The translations under genes and the position numbers were made by a program. Source: Roseiflexus sp. (GTDB lineage: Bacteria; Chloroflexota; Chloroflexia; Chloroflexales; Roseiflexaceae). From it: a DNA stretch of 47,526 nt. How positions within the stretch are numbered: the first letter of the stretch is position 1; each line of letters opens with the position of its first letter. The stretch lies in the NCBI GenBank assembly GCA_017743475.1, contig JAGHYV010000034.1, positions 1 through 47,526 on the forward strand, read 5' to 3'. The notes beneath the pieces were generated by a model. It did no database searches and was not told the DNA's origin. It saw only the letters and a list, made by a program, of their open reading frames with translations. This document shows, piece after piece, positions 1-8,619 of this stretch.

Positions 1-52
1 ATTGAAACGCAAAAAGTATGCTGAAAATCAAAGTAAACATTGATAAAGTCTA
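1..52 (+). mobile_element. 3' end of a truncated IS element (transposase tail)
   Basis: Bases 2-43 read in one frame as the last 13 codons of a transposase (LKRKKYAENQSKH, stop TGA at 41-43), closely matching the tail LKRKEYSENQSEP of the transposase encoded on the minus strand at 30570. The nucleotides also match: reverse-complementing 30561-30612 gives nearly the same sequence, ending in the same AAGTCTA. The window therefore opens inside a second copy of the same IS family, whose end lies at about 50-52. The rest of this copy is outside the window. Family assignment (IS5-like, DDE_Tnp_4 type) is inferred from the copy at 30563-31582. Confidence 0.85.
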
Positions 53-375
53 CTGACCTGCTCACTGCCGTCCTGGAGCGGCAGGCGGCCTGGCAGGCGG
101 CGCTCGATCCCTGGCAGGACCCGCTGCAACCGCCGCCTGTTCCTGCCTGGCAACCGTGGGCGCTGCGGATCGGCAGGGGTGGGCTGGTGGTGCTGCTGGC
201 GGGACTGTCCGGCGCAGTGACGGTAGCGCTGGCCGGCGCCGGGGATGCGGTAATGGCAGCGGTGTTGCCCGTCCTTCAGGCGCAGCCGTGGTGGGTAGGG
301 GTTGGGCTGGTGTTTGTGCTGGCAGTGCTGGCCACGCTACTGGGCTGGCTGGTGGATGCGGTGCGAAAAACGTAG
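40..375 (+). CDS. Small membrane protein fragment, probably truncated by an IS insertion
   Basis: The open frame can start only at a TTG (40) that lies inside the IS end; real gene sequence starts at about 53. The protein part has a Gln/Trp/Pro-rich soluble stretch of about 45 residues, then two hydrophobic helices (about residues 48-80 and 84-106) and a short basic tail. I do not recognise the family; the C-terminal part of an anti-sigma factor or another small membrane protein would fit. No convincing ribosome-binding site precedes the TTG. The likely explanation is that the IS inserted into the gene and the true N-terminus lies upstream of the window. Confidence 0.45.
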   Translation: MIKSTDLLTAVLERQAAWQAALDPWQDPLQPPPVPAWQPWALRIGRGGLVVLLAGLSGAVTVALAGAGDAVMAAVLPVLQAQPWWVGVGLVFVLAVLATLLGWLVDAVRKT

Positions 376-496
376 CTGTGGAGATAAATGTGCCTCTGAC
401 AGGGACGGGTGAGTGCTGACCAAACCGGCGCTGATCTGTTGTGGCTGTGGCGATGCGAGAAGTCTCGCATTCACCATGGAGTAGGGGCAGATTGGA

Positions 497-1213
497 TTAC
501 GTAGTTGAACATTGATCCGGCAATTCGCGCTTACGTTCCTTTTCGTCGCCTACCCATTCGGCAGCACCGTCCGCCCAGTATTCCTTCTTCCAGATCGGCG
601 CTATTTCTTTGATGCGGTCCATGATCCATGCTGCCGCCTCGAAAGCTTCGCGACGATGCGGCGCCGCAACTACAACCAGCACCGCTGTTTCCCCGATCTC
701 TAGGCGACCGATCCGATGATGAACAGCAATTCCGCCGATATTCCAGCGTGTGCGCGCTTCCCTGGCGATTTGCTCCAGCACTGCCTCTGCCATACTGGTG
801 TAAGCTTCGTACTCCAGAAATGCGGTTTTGCGACCGCCAAAGTGATTGCGTACTATGCCAGCAAATGTAACGACTGCGCCCATATCGGGCGATTGCACGA
901 GCGCAACCAGTGGCGCAGGATCGAGCGGGTCAGGAGTGACGACGAAGGCACGGGGAGCGCCGCCGCTCACTGGAGGAATGAATGCAACTTCATCGCCGTG
1001 GTGCAGAACCTGGTCGGGTGTGGCAAACTCCTGATTGACTGCAAACAGCAAGCGACCACTATATCCCGCCAGGCGCGGGTAGCGTTCGGTCAGCATCGTC
1101 CAGAGCACCCTAATGGTTGTTCCCTGCGCGACAGTCAGCGTTTCGTCGTTGCACCCGGTTATCTCTCGGTGCGCGGCAAAGTAACGCACAACAATCGTTA
1201 TTGTGTCGGTCAT
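497..1213 (-). CDS. moaE: Fused molybdopterin synthase MoaD-MoaE
   Basis: Molybdopterin synthase converts precursor Z (cPMP) to molybdopterin, with sulfur carried on a C-terminal Gly-Gly thiocarboxylate of the small subunit MoaD. Here both subunits are in one 238-residue chain: residues 1-85 are a MoaD/ThiS-like ubiquitin fold ending in PPVSGG, and about 86-238 are MoaE, with the catalytic lysine region PIWKKEYW and the following ADGAAEWV. The start chosen is the ATG at 1213; a GTG six codons upstream lies in a repeat and has no better ribosome-binding site. It is the last gene of the minus-strand his block. Because Gly-Gly is internal, cleavage after it, or a separate MoaD elsewhere, would be needed for the usual chemistry. 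Confidence 0.9.
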   Translation of the reverse strand: MTDTITIVVRYFAAHREITGCNDETLTVAQGTTIRVLWTMLTERYPRLAGYSGRLLFAVNQEFATPDQVLHHGDEVAFIPPVSGGAPRAFVVTPDPLDPAPLVALVQSPDMGAVVTFAGIVRNHFGGRKTAFLEYEAYTSMAEAVLEQIAREARTRWNIGGIAVHHRIGRLEIGETAVLVVVAAPHRREAFEAAAWIMDRIKEIAPIWKKEYWADGAAEWVGDEKERKRELPDQCSTT

Positions 1214-1277
1214 ACCGTTCAACGTTCCCACGTTCTAACGTTCAACCTTCAACTTTCGTCACCCCAACCTTCAACCC
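1214..1277. repeat. Degenerate TTCAACC / ACGTTCAAC heptad repeats
   Basis: The whole gap between hisF and moaDE is built from short variants of TTCAACC and ACGTTC (for example ACGTTCAACCTTCAAC around 1238-1253 and AACCTTCAACCC around 1265-1276). A cleaner array of the same heptad lies at 20013-20037, between two convergent genes. It looks like an interspersed low-complexity intergenic repeat rather than a promoter. Confidence 0.7.
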
Positions 1278-2054
1278 TCACAGTCGCACCGGCACCCCAC
1301 GTTCTGCCAGATACCGCTTGACATCTCGGATAGTATAGACGCCGAAATGGAAGATCGACGCCGCCAGCACCGCATCGGCGTTCCCCTCGACGAGACCGGC
1401 ATACATATGTTCCGGCGAACCGGCCCCGCCAGAGGCAATGACAGGAACGTCGACCGCTTCAGTAATAGCCCGAAGCAGGTCAATGTCGTACCCGCCGCCA
1501 ACGCCGTCTGCGTCCATACTGTTGATCACAATCTCGCCAGCACCCAGTTCCACGCCGCGACGCGCCCATTCCACCGCATCGAGTCCGGTGGGGCGTGGAT
1601 TACGTCCGGTATGGGTAAAAACCTGCCAGCGGGGTGGTTCATCCGGCGCGTTGATCCGTCGCGCGTCGATCGAAAGAACGATACACTGACTTCCGAAGCG
1701 ACGTGCGCCATCCTCGATCAATTGCGGATTAAGCACAGCTGCGGTGTTGATTGACACTTTATCGGCGCCTGCACGCAGCATGCGGTACATATCCTCGACA
1801 CTGCGCAGCCCACCACCAACCGTGAGCGGGATAAACACCTGTGCTGCAGTGCGCTCGACCACATCGACCATAATCGCGCGTTCATCACTACTGGCAGTAA
1901 TATCGTAGAACACCAGTTCATCAGCGCCTCCGGCGTCGTATGCGGCAGCAAGTTCAACTGGATCGCCAGCGTCACGATGGTTCAGGAAGGCAACCCCTTT
2001 GACGACCCGACCCGCTTTCACATCGAGGCATGGAATAATGCGGCGTTTCAGCAT
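1278..2054 (-). CDS. hisF: Imidazole glycerol phosphate synthase, cyclase subunit HisF
   Basis: HisF forms imidazole-glycerol phosphate and AICAR from PRFAR, using ammonia passed from HisH, in histidine biosynthesis. The 258-residue product is a complete beta/alpha barrel. It starts [20 protein letters not shown], which contains the catalytic Asp of CLDV, and has the phosphate-binding [10 protein letters not shown] and VIASGGAGS loops and NSMDADG with the second catalytic Asp. The ATG at 2054 is preceded by GGAGAGAC and is preferred over a GTG eight codons upstream. It lies 25 bp after the coiled-coil gene, in one unit with hisH and hisA. Confidence 0.97.
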   Translation of the reverse strand: MLKRRIIPCLDVKAGRVVKGVAFLNHRDAGDPVELAAAYDAGGADELVFYDITASSDERAIMVDVVERTAAQVFIPLTVGGGLRSVEDMYRMLRAGADKVSINTAAVLNPQLIEDGARRFGSQCIVLSIDARRINAPDEPPRWQVFTHTGRNPRPTGLDAVEWARRGVELGAGEIVINSMDADGVGGGYDIDLLRAITEAVDVPVIASGGAGSPEHMYAGLVEGNADAVLAASIFHFGVYTIRDVKRYLAERGVPVRL

Positions 2055-2079
2055 CGTGTCTCTCCGAACGACGAGCATC

Positions 2080-3192
2080 TCACTGATCCTGTGGCGCGCG
2101 ACCGCGTTCTACCTGCTCAGCATGGATTTCATCCGCCTGCGCGCGGAGCGCCGCCAGTAATGTTTCGATCAGGCGCACATCCCGACGTTCCAGATCGGCG
2201 AGATACGCCAGACTCTCGCGTTGAACATGCTCAAGATGGCTGGATGTGCGATTCTGACGCTGTTCCAGTTCACGCAACCAGGCATCAATGCGATCAAGCC
2301 ATGTGTGTATCTGACGCATATGCTGCTCTTCGGTTTCCGCAAGTGACGCGATCTTTTCGTCCTGCTGCTGACGTATCTCTTCCAATCGTTCCTGATTCAT
2401 CAGGAACCGTTCAGTCGAGATGCGTTCGACCCGCTTAATCTCGCCGGGGATTGCATTCAGGCGTTCGTTGAGTGCGGCTATCTGTTGCGGTAGTTGCTCG
2501 GCAAACAAATCGATATGCTGACGAACTTCGTCGAGGCGGTTGAGACGACTGGCATGTGCCTCAAGGGTGGGGTGAATGTCGGCAATTAATTGCTGCGCTT
2601 CGACTACCTGACGGCGTAGACTCTGCTTTTCGATTTGCAGGTCCTCGCTCAACCGCCGCATCTCGTCGCGCAGCGCCTCATCGGCGGCAGTGAAGTCGTT
2701 CAGACGAGCCTGGAGAGTGCGATGTCGTTCTTCAGCTTCTTTGATCTGTGCGTTCCAGGACGTGATACGCTGCTCCAGGTCATCGATGCGCGGAAAAAGC
2801 GGCGCAATCGCGTCGCGATCCTGACGTCGTGCCTCGCCAAGTTGCTGAATCTGCGACTGCATTTCGCGCATCGGGCGCAACCCTTCGTCGATTTTGACCA
2901 GCGCACTGGCCACCTCTTTACGCAGTGCTATAATGTCGCGCCGATAACTGTCGAGCGTCTGCGCCATTTCCTGACGCTGGCGGTCGAGCAGTCCCCCAAT
3001 TTGAGAGACGCTTGCTTCAACTCTGCGGATCTGTTCCATCGCCCATGCGTATTTGTTGGACTGTTCTTTCAGCAGGCGGCGCAGTTCGTCTATCTGTCCC
3101 TGAAGGTAGACGAACTGCGATTGTTCGGCGGCGCGGAGGCGCTCTTCCTCGTATTTGCTGGTCGTTTGAGCTGGCTTGCCGGGGTTGGTCAT
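2080..3192 (-). CDS. Coiled-coil protein of unknown function inside the his operon
   Basis: The product is 370 residues, almost wholly charged heptad-type helix (rich in Glu, Gln, Arg, Leu), with no signal peptide or membrane segment. It resembles SMC-like or tropomyosin-like rods rather than an enzyme, and I recognise no catalytic motif. The ATG at 3192 follows a GGAG box (in GAAGGAGTCTGT). The gene sits 10 bp after hisA and 25 bp before hisF on the same strand, so it is almost certainly cotranscribed with histidine genes, with no obvious link to the pathway. A structural or scaffold role is possible but unsupported. Confidence 0.85.
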   Translation of the reverse strand: MTNPGKPAQTTSKYEEERLRAAEQSQFVYLQGQIDELRRLLKEQSNKYAWAMEQIRRVEASVSQIGGLLDRQRQEMAQTLDSYRRDIIALRKEVASALVKIDEGLRPMREMQSQIQQLGEARRQDRDAIAPLFPRIDDLEQRITSWNAQIKEAEERHRTLQARLNDFTAADEALRDEMRRLSEDLQIEKQSLRRQVVEAQQLIADIHPTLEAHASRLNRLDEVRQHIDLFAEQLPQQIAALNERLNAIPGEIKRVERISTERFLMNQERLEEIRQQQDEKIASLAETEEQHMRQIHTWLDRIDAWLRELEQRQNRTSSHLEHVQRESLAYLADLERRDVRLIETLLAALRAQADEIHAEQVERGRAPQDQ

Positions 3193-3202
3193 ACAGACTC
3201 CT

Positions 3203-3919
3203 TCACTGCACTGCGGCGAGCGCGTCACTCAGCGAGAGGTCGCCAGTGTAGAGCGCACGACCGACAATCGCGCCCTCGACGCCAACCTCCGCCAGGCGAC
3301 GCAGGTGGTCGATCGTGCTGATCCCGCCTGATGCGATAATGGCAGGACCGCCAGGACGCACAAGCGCACGAGTGGTTGTAATATTTGGTTCCGAGAGTGT
3401 GCCATCGCGTGCGATGTCGGTGTAGATCACGCGCCGCACCCCTAGCGCTGCCATGTGTTCGACCAGATCGACGGCGCTGATAGCAGCAGTTTCAGTCCAC
3501 CCGGCAATGGCTACCATACCGTCGCGCGCATCGACAGCGATAGCAATGGCATCGCCGAACTGCTGCACCAGTTGCCTGATGAGTTCCGGGTCGTGAACGG
3601 CGGCTGTACCGAGGATGACACGCTGGACGCCAAGTTCCAGCGCACGCTCAACTGCCGCAATGCTGCGTAGTCCGCCACCGAGTTGCACTGGCACATCGAC
3701 CGATTGCACGATCGCATGGATGATGTCGGTGTGGACTGGATGACCGCTGCGCGCACCATCGAGATCGACGAGATGCAGGCGTTGCGCGCCCTGTGTGACC
3801 CAGCGACGCGCAACCGCGACTGGATCATCGTCGTATACAGTGACACGCTGAAAATCGCCCCGGTACAGGCGCACACATCGCCCATCGTGCATATCGATGG
3901 CGGGAATGATTTCCATCAT
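3203..3919 (-). CDS. hisA: Phosphoribosyl-formimino-AICAR-phosphate isomerase HisA
   Basis: HisA isomerises ProFAR to PRFAR, the fourth step of histidine biosynthesis. The 238-residue barrel shows [20 protein letters not shown] with the catalytic Asp, VQLGGGLRS, the second-half catalytic Asp in [10 protein letters not shown], and IIASGGIS phosphate-binding loops. It starts at ATG 3919, whose ATGA overlaps the hisH stop; a second ATG at 3916 is an alternative, and GGCAGGAGTG lies upstream. The overlap implies translational coupling with hisH. Confidence 0.97.
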   Translation of the reverse strand: MMEIIPAIDMHDGRCVRLYRGDFQRVTVYDDDPVAVARRWVTQGAQRLHLVDLDGARSGHPVHTDIIHAIVQSVDVPVQLGGGLRSIAAVERALELGVQRVILGTAAVHDPELIRQLVQQFGDAIAIAVDARDGMVAIAGWTETAAISAVDLVEHMAALGVRRVIYTDIARDGTLSEPNITTTRALVRPGGPAIIASGGISTIDHLRRLAEVGVEGAIVGRALYTGDLSLSDALAAVQ

Positions 3920-4539
3920 GACACTCCTGCCCATGCGACGAAGTTCGTCAGCAGTTGCAATCCGCAGCGACCACTCTTTTCAGGATGGAACTGCACTGCT
4001 GCCAGATTGTTGCGAATGAGCACACTCGGGAACGAGACGCCGTACTCTGTCACCGCAGCGGCATCGCGTTCATCCACCAGATCGCAGTAGTATGAATGGA
4101 CAAAATAAAAGTCGCTGCCGTCGTTGATGCCGGTGAACAGCGGATGCCGCGCTGCGTGAGGCGTATAATGCACCTGATTCCACCCGATCTGCGGCACCTT
4201 AAGACCGGATGGCAGGCGTCGCACTACGCCGCCGACAATGCCGAGGCAGGAATGCAGTCCAAACTCCTCGCTCTGTTCGCAGAGCACCTGCATTCCCACG
4301 CAGATGCCAAGAAATGGCGTCCCTCGTGCAATAACATAACGAATAGCAGCGACAAGCCCCAGGCGTTCCAGGTTCTGCATGGTATCGCGGGTCGCTCCAA
4401 CCCCGGGCAGTATAACCGCTGGCGCGTCGATCACAACATTCGGGTTGCTGGTGACTTCAAGTGGGGCGCCGATTCGCTGAAGCGCCCGCATGACGCTGCG
4501 CAGGTTACCGGCGCCATAATCAATGACTGCAATGCTCAT
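3916..4539 (-). CDS. hisH: Imidazole glycerol phosphate synthase, glutaminase subunit HisH
   Basis: This is the class I glutamine amidotransferase that feeds ammonia to HisF. Its 207 residues contain the oxyanion strand ILPGVGA, the nucleophile Cys in GICVGMQ, and the His/Glu pair in FHPEKSG near the C-terminus. Length and motifs are normal. It lies 18 bp downstream of the deacetylase-like gene and overlaps hisA by four bases, so it appears to be the first histidine gene of this unit. hisB, hisC and hisI/hisE are not in the window; hisG and hisD are about 10 kb away on the other strand. Confidence 0.96.
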   Translation of the reverse strand: MSIAVIDYGAGNLRSVMRALQRIGAPLEVTSNPNVVIDAPAVILPGVGATRDTMQNLERLGLVAAIRYVIARGTPFLGICVGMQVLCEQSEEFGLHSCLGIVGGVVRRLPSGLKVPQIGWNQVHYTPHAARHPLFTGINDGSDFYFVHSYYCDLVDERDAAAVTEYGVSFPSVLIRNNLAAVQFHPEKSGRCGLQLLTNFVAWAGVS

Positions 4540-4557
4540 AGGGGTACCATTTTTTGT

Positions 4558-5592
4558 TTATCCGGCAAGTAGCGGATGATTCTGGCGCATGCGAGCAATC
4601 AGCGCCGAAATATCTGGCTCCGGCTCGTTTGATGGTCCGAACGGGTCACCGACAGTATCATCGTTCGCCAGAACTCCCAGGCATGCCAGAACACTTGCCG
4701 CCAGCGCTTTCAGGTTGTAGCCGCCCTCGAGCACCAGTACAATACGCCCATGACAGACCTCTTCAGCCGTTTCCTTCAGGCGGCGCGTTAGTGCAGCATA
4801 CCCGGCGACCGACAATGTCAACGGTCCAAGTGGATCAGCCCAATGGGCATCGTAACCAGCGGATACCAGGATCAGCTCTGGGCGATAGCGATGCAGCGCT
4901 GGAATGACGACATCATCGAACAGGCGGGCAAACCCGGCATCGCCAACACCGTGAGGGAGCGGAAGATTCATTGTTGTGCCGTATCCTCTGCCCGAACCAA
5001 TCTCGCGTTCGGCACCGGTGCCCGGGTAGAGTGGCGAAGCATGGGTTGAACAAAAGAAGACCCGATCGTCATCGTAGAAGATATCCTGTGTCCCATTACC
5101 GTGATGCACATCAAAATCGATGATCGCCACCCGCGTGATTCCCAGATGGTCGATAGCATAGCGCGCAGCAATAGCAACATTGTTGAACAGACAAAAGCCC
5201 ATGGACTCGGCGTGCGTCGCGTGATGACCGGGCGGACGAACTAGCGCAAACCCGTTCTGCGCCGACCCATTGACGACTGCATCAACAACCGCCAGGGTTG
5301 TGCCAGCGGCCATGAGCGCCGCGTCCCAGCTTGCCGATGTGGTGTACGTGTCGTGATCAATCCACGACCTCGGGCGTGTCGCCGTCCAGCGCACCAGTTC
5401 GATCATTTGCTCGGTGTGGACAGCGCGCAGTTGCGCCTCAGTCGCCGGACGCGCCGGAACTTCAAGCAGCACCGAACGCAGATCACTGGCGTTCAGTGCG
5501 GCATTAATCGCGTGCAGACGCGCCGCCCGCTCGACGTGCCGCGGCTCGTCATGGGCAGCATGATGCGGATTGATGGCAATGGCTGTTCTCAT
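4558..5592 (-). CDS. Histone deacetylase / acetylpolyamine amidohydrolase family protein
   Basis: This is a zinc-dependent deacetylase of the arginase/deacetylase fold, 344 residues. The diagnostic motifs are present: the charge-relay histidines in VRPPGHHA, the zinc ligands Asp and His in IDFDVHHGNGT, the third zinc Asp in VSAGYDAH, and the C-terminal LVLEGGYN. Bacterial members hydrolyse acetylated polyamines or other small amides, or deacetylate proteins such as acetyl-CoA synthetase; the substrate cannot be read from sequence. It is the first gene of the minus-strand unit that continues into hisH, an unusual partner for histidine biosynthesis. Confidence 0.92.
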   Translation of the reverse strand: MRTAIAINPHHAAHDEPRHVERAARLHAINAALNASDLRSVLLEVPARPATEAQLRAVHTEQMIELVRWTATRPRSWIDHDTYTTSASWDAALMAAGTTLAVVDAVVNGSAQNGFALVRPPGHHATHAESMGFCLFNNVAIAARYAIDHLGITRVAIIDFDVHHGNGTQDIFYDDDRVFFCSTHASPLYPGTGAEREIGSGRGYGTTMNLPLPHGVGDAGFARLFDDVVIPALHRYRPELILVSAGYDAHWADPLGPLTLSVAGYAALTRRLKETAEEVCHGRIVLVLEGGYNLKALAASVLACLGVLANDDTVGDPFGPSNEPEPDISALIARMRQNHPLLAG

Positions 5593-5683
5593 GGCTCTGC
5601 ATTATAGCACAGGTGCTGCGCTGCTTATGGCGCAACCTCTGCCTGTCAAAATGTGCGCGCTTCTTTGTCCATCACCGACGCCT

Positions 5684-6640
5684 TCACTCCTCCGGGAGTC
5701 GCACCCCGTTGCCATGCCACACGACTAATCCATCGCGCACTAACCCGTTGAGGAGGGCTACCAGCCAGGCTTCATCATTCGGAGTATAATCAGGGCGCAC
5801 TTGTGGTCCAAGTTCTGCCAGATCAAGAGCCGTGCCAGGAGGCAATGCGCGGAGCGCAGCAATAGCACGCCCGCGAAAGTAGCGATTCGATCCGACGAAC
5901 GGACGATCACGACGTTCAGCAATACGTTTGCGCACCGGCGTCGCTTCAAGACGCTCGTCCGACGCGCGGCGCCCGGCATAGTCGCAGCACAGATCGCGTA
6001 GGGGACAGCGCCAGCATGCTGGCGAGTCGGCAGTGCAGATCAATGACCCCAGTTCCATCAACGCCTGGTTCCACATCCAGCTGCGCCCAATCGGGAGCGC
6101 TGACTGTGCCAGCGCCAGCAAATCTCGGTCTTTAACCGTTACTGCAGGATCGGTCAACGCACGGCGAATAACGCGCCGGATGTTAGTGTCCATGAACGCC
6201 ACATCCTGTTCAAAGGCGAAACAGGCGATAGCGCCAGCAGTGTAGGGTCCGATGCCCGGAAGCGTGAGCAGCGTAGCAACATCGCGCGGAAAAACGCCAT
6301 CGAAGCGTTCGACGATTTCACGTGCCGCACGTTGCAGATTGACCGCCCGGCGATTGTAACCAAGCCCAGACCATAGACGGATGACCTCCGCAGTTGGTGC
6401 GTCTGCCAGCGCCTGAAGCGTTGGAAAGCGCGTAATGAACGCTTCGTACTTTGGCAGCACGCGATCAACCTGTGTTTGCTGAAGCATCACTTCTGCAACC
6501 ATGATGCAGTACGGATCGCGGGTGTGGCGCCAGGGAAGATCACGCGCCGCCTTACTGAACCAATTCATCAGTGCATGATGGAAACTGGTAAACACCGATA
6601 TATTTTCGTTCTTTTGAATGATACTCTTACGTGTTGTCAT
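5684..6640 (-). CDS. mutY: A/G-specific adenine glycosylase MutY, short form
   Basis: MutY removes adenine paired with 8-oxoguanine. The start has RDLPWR, then the catalytic Glu in AEVMLQQTQV, the helix-hairpin-helix LPGIGPYTAGAI, the catalytic Asp in FMDTNIRRV, and an iron-sulfur cluster loop with Cys spacing C-x6-C-x2-C-x5-C (CTADSPACWRCPLRDLC). From ATG 6640 the protein is 318 residues. After the cluster there is no NUDIX-like domain that recognises 8-oxoG in classical MutY, only about 80 residues that look like a small winged helix. The frame stays open upstream to 6877, but that part overlaps the divergent kinase. ATG 6670 is an alternative start. Confidence 0.88.
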   Translation of the reverse strand: MTTRKSIIQKNENISVFTSFHHALMNWFSKAARDLPWRHTRDPYCIMVAEVMLQQTQVDRVLPKYEAFITRFPTLQALADAPTAEVIRLWSGLGYNRRAVNLQRAAREIVERFDGVFPRDVATLLTLPGIGPYTAGAIACFAFEQDVAFMDTNIRRVIRRALTDPAVTVKDRDLLALAQSALPIGRSWMWNQALMELGSLICTADSPACWRCPLRDLCCDYAGRRASDERLEATPVRKRIAERRDRPFVGSNRYFRGRAIAALRALPPGTALDLAELGPQVRPDYTPNDEAWLVALLNGLVRDGLVVWHGNGVRLPEE

Positions 6641-6690
6641 AGCGGTATCTTCGTAGTACAGGGTTACCATGAAAAACTTTTGAACTTCCA

Positions 6691-8409
6691 ATGCATCCAT
6701 TTTCTGCCAGACCGTCTTCCGCTTTCGACGCCAGCCAACCGACTTCGCGGTGGGTCGTTGCGGGGTGGATGGCGATTGTTCTTGTGGTTCCGTCCGCTCT
6801 GGCGCTTGAGCGCATATTCCCAGCTCTGGATCGTCCGTATCCTTTAGCGTCGCCGCTCTACTTTGCAGGGATTGCAAGCACTGCGGCGATCATCGGAACG
6901 TTGGCGCTAGTCATCGTCATCGCGGCATGGCAGGCGCTCGACAATCGCGCGCTGGCAGTTGGTCTGGGATTGCTGGGAGGTGCTGCAACGTCTCTGGTGC
7001 ATGCGCTATGGGCGGTATCACAGCCCGATGCAACACCTGAATGTCCCATCATCAGCCTTGCCGTCGTCAGCATATTCATTTTAGCCAGCGCATTCGAGGC
7101 ATCGTCCGCCGCTCAGGATCGGCGGCGGCGTGCGCGCCAATACATGGCGCTTTTTTCCGTGCTTCTCGCATTCAGTATCGGATGGCTATTCGTCCCTGCA
7201 CCACCGGGTATCGACGCTCTCTTCCATCTCGCAACCGTGGTCGCCTGCGGTTTTGCGCTCTGGCGGTACATTCAATTATACCGTCGATCATCGATCCGTC
7301 TCTCGCTTGCGTTCCTGGCTGCTCTTGCATTGTTGGGAGAAGCAACGACAATCCAGCAGATCGCCGCGCCAGTATACAATCTCTCGTTCTGGTTGTCCCA
7401 TGCTGCGGGCATTGCCGCGCTTGCATTGGTGGCATACGCTGCATTTCTTGAGTTACGTGATCAAAGGCAGCGTAGCCTTATGGATCGCGCTGCCTTCGAA
7501 CTGGTGCGTCCGGCAATGGTAGAAGCCATAGATGCGTTGATTGAGTCGCTGGAGCGGCGTGAACCGCTTTCGGAGGAACTGCGCACCCGGCTCCAGCGCG
7601 ATACCAGCCTGTCTCCCATTCAGATCGATGCGCTGGAGAACCTTGCCATCGCTGCCGCACGCGAGCAACGTCAGCGTGAAGAGTTGGAACAACTCGACGC
7701 AATGCGTCAGCAGAGCGAACGCAACGTTACATTACTGGCACAGATGGTCATCCACGATCTCAAGAATCCGTTGACAGCATTGATCGGATTTCTTGAATTA
7801 TTGAGCACAGGTACGTTGAACGACCCGCAACGCGCGCTGATCGAGAGTGCGTTGCGCACCGGACGCAACCTGGCGGGATTGGTCGACGATCTGCTCGATC
7901 TAGCGCGTTACAACGAAGGTCGTCTGCGCCTGCGTCTGAGCGATGTATCACTTCCCGATCTCTGCGCTGAGTGTGCCATCGAACTTTCCGGATGGCTGGC
8001 ATACGAGTCAAAAACCCTGATCCTTGATGTGCCACAGACACTTCCAAAGATTCGCGCTGATAGTCGTTTGCTGCGCCGGGTTTTGCTGAATCTGCTCTCG
8101 AACGCGCTCAAACATACCCCCTACGGAACGACGATTACGCTACGCATCTGGCGTGAGCCGCATCCTGACGGCGGCGAGCAGACGGTTATCGAGGTTACCG
8201 ATACCGGCCCAGGCATACCCCCCGATCAGATCGAACGGATATTCGAGCCATTTGCTGGGACTGGTGAGAGTCGCCCTGCTCGTCAGAGCAGCACCGGGCT
8301 GGGGCTTGCCTTCTGTAGGATGGCGGTCGATGCCCATGGCGGAACCATCGAGGTCAGCAGTTTTCCCGGCGATGGCGCAACGTTCCGCATCAGGCTGCCT
8401 GATCGTTGA
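6691..8409 (+). CDS. Membrane-bound sensor histidine kinase
   Basis: This is a two-component sensor of 572 residues. About residues 20-255 form a multi-pass membrane domain (seven to eight hydrophobic helices, no recognised sensor fold). A charged linker with coiled-coil character (about 260-345) follows, then a HisKA dimerisation domain with the phospho-acceptor His355 in VIHDLKNPLTAL. The HATPase domain has an N box around LLNLLSNALKH, DTGPGIPP and STGLGLAF. No response regulator is adjacent, so it is an orphan here. It is divergent from mutY with about 50 bp between starts. The signal sensed is unknown; the membrane part may detect lipid or membrane state. Confidence 0.93.
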   Translation: MHPFSARPSSAFDASQPTSRWVVAGWMAIVLVVPSALALERIFPALDRPYPLASPLYFAGIASTAAIIGTLALVIVIAAWQALDNRALAVGLGLLGGAATSLVHALWAVSQPDATPECPIISLAVVSIFILASAFEASSAAQDRRRRARQYMALFSVLLAFSIGWLFVPAPPGIDALFHLATVVACGFALWRYIQLYRRSSIRLSLAFLAALALLGEATTIQQIAAPVYNLSFWLSHAAGIAALALVAYAAFLELRDQRQRSLMDRAAFELVRPAMVEAIDALIESLERREPLSEELRTRLQRDTSLSPIQIDALENLAIAAAREQRQREELEQLDAMRQQSERNVTLLAQMVIHDLKNPLTALIGFLELLSTGTLNDPQRALIESALRTGRNLAGLVDDLLDLARYNEGRLRLRLSDVSLPDLCAECAIELSGWLAYESKTLILDVPQTLPKIRADSRLLRRVLLNLLSNALKHTPYGTTITLRIWREPHPDGGEQTVIEVTDTGPGIPPDQIERIFEPFAGTGESRPARQSSTGLGLAFCRMAVDAHGGTIEVSSFPGDGATFRIRLPDR

Positions 8410-8413
8410 TTAC

Positions 8414-8442
8414 TTGTGATGCTGTGCTGGATCGGGTACAAT
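8414..8442 (+). promoter_or_regulatory. Sigma-70-type promoter for the HisRS-like gene
   Basis: TTGTGA (8414-8419), a 17-base spacer, then TACAAT (8437-8442). It lies just after the kinase stop codon, and predicted transcripts would carry a leader of about 170 nt before the GTG at 8620. Confidence 0.55.
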
Positions 8443-8481
8443 GCCGACGATATTGCTGTATTTCTCAGGGGCAAGGAAGCA

Positions 8482-8508
8482 CACAGGCGCTCGCGCTGGA
8501 CGCCTGTG
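8482..8508 (+). other. Hairpin in the leader of the HisRS-like gene
   Basis: CACAGGCG (8482-8489) pairs perfectly with CGCCTGTG (8501-8508) around an 11-base loop, followed by a T/G-rich stretch rather than a clean T run. It could be a terminator for the kinase gene or a leader attenuator. I do not see the conserved T-box sequence in the leader. Confidence 0.45.
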
Positions 8509-8619
8509 CTCAAGTTTGTTGTGCGTTGCAGCAGGCAGATCATATCGCCTGGGCAACGTAGGTTGGGAAATGAACCCCTCCGGGCTTGTGTCTTCCTGTT
8601 CGGATGGAGTGACCGATCT

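Noticed and set aside
6641-6877. N-terminal extension of MutY by about 79 residues
   Set aside because: The extension overlaps the divergent histidine kinase start, is unlike MutY, and ATG 6640 is the start that best fits the family length.
8420-8619. Possible T-box riboswitch before the HisRS-like gene
   Set aside because: The leader has a hairpin and is the right length, but the conserved T-box sequence and a following terminator/antiterminator pair are not visible.
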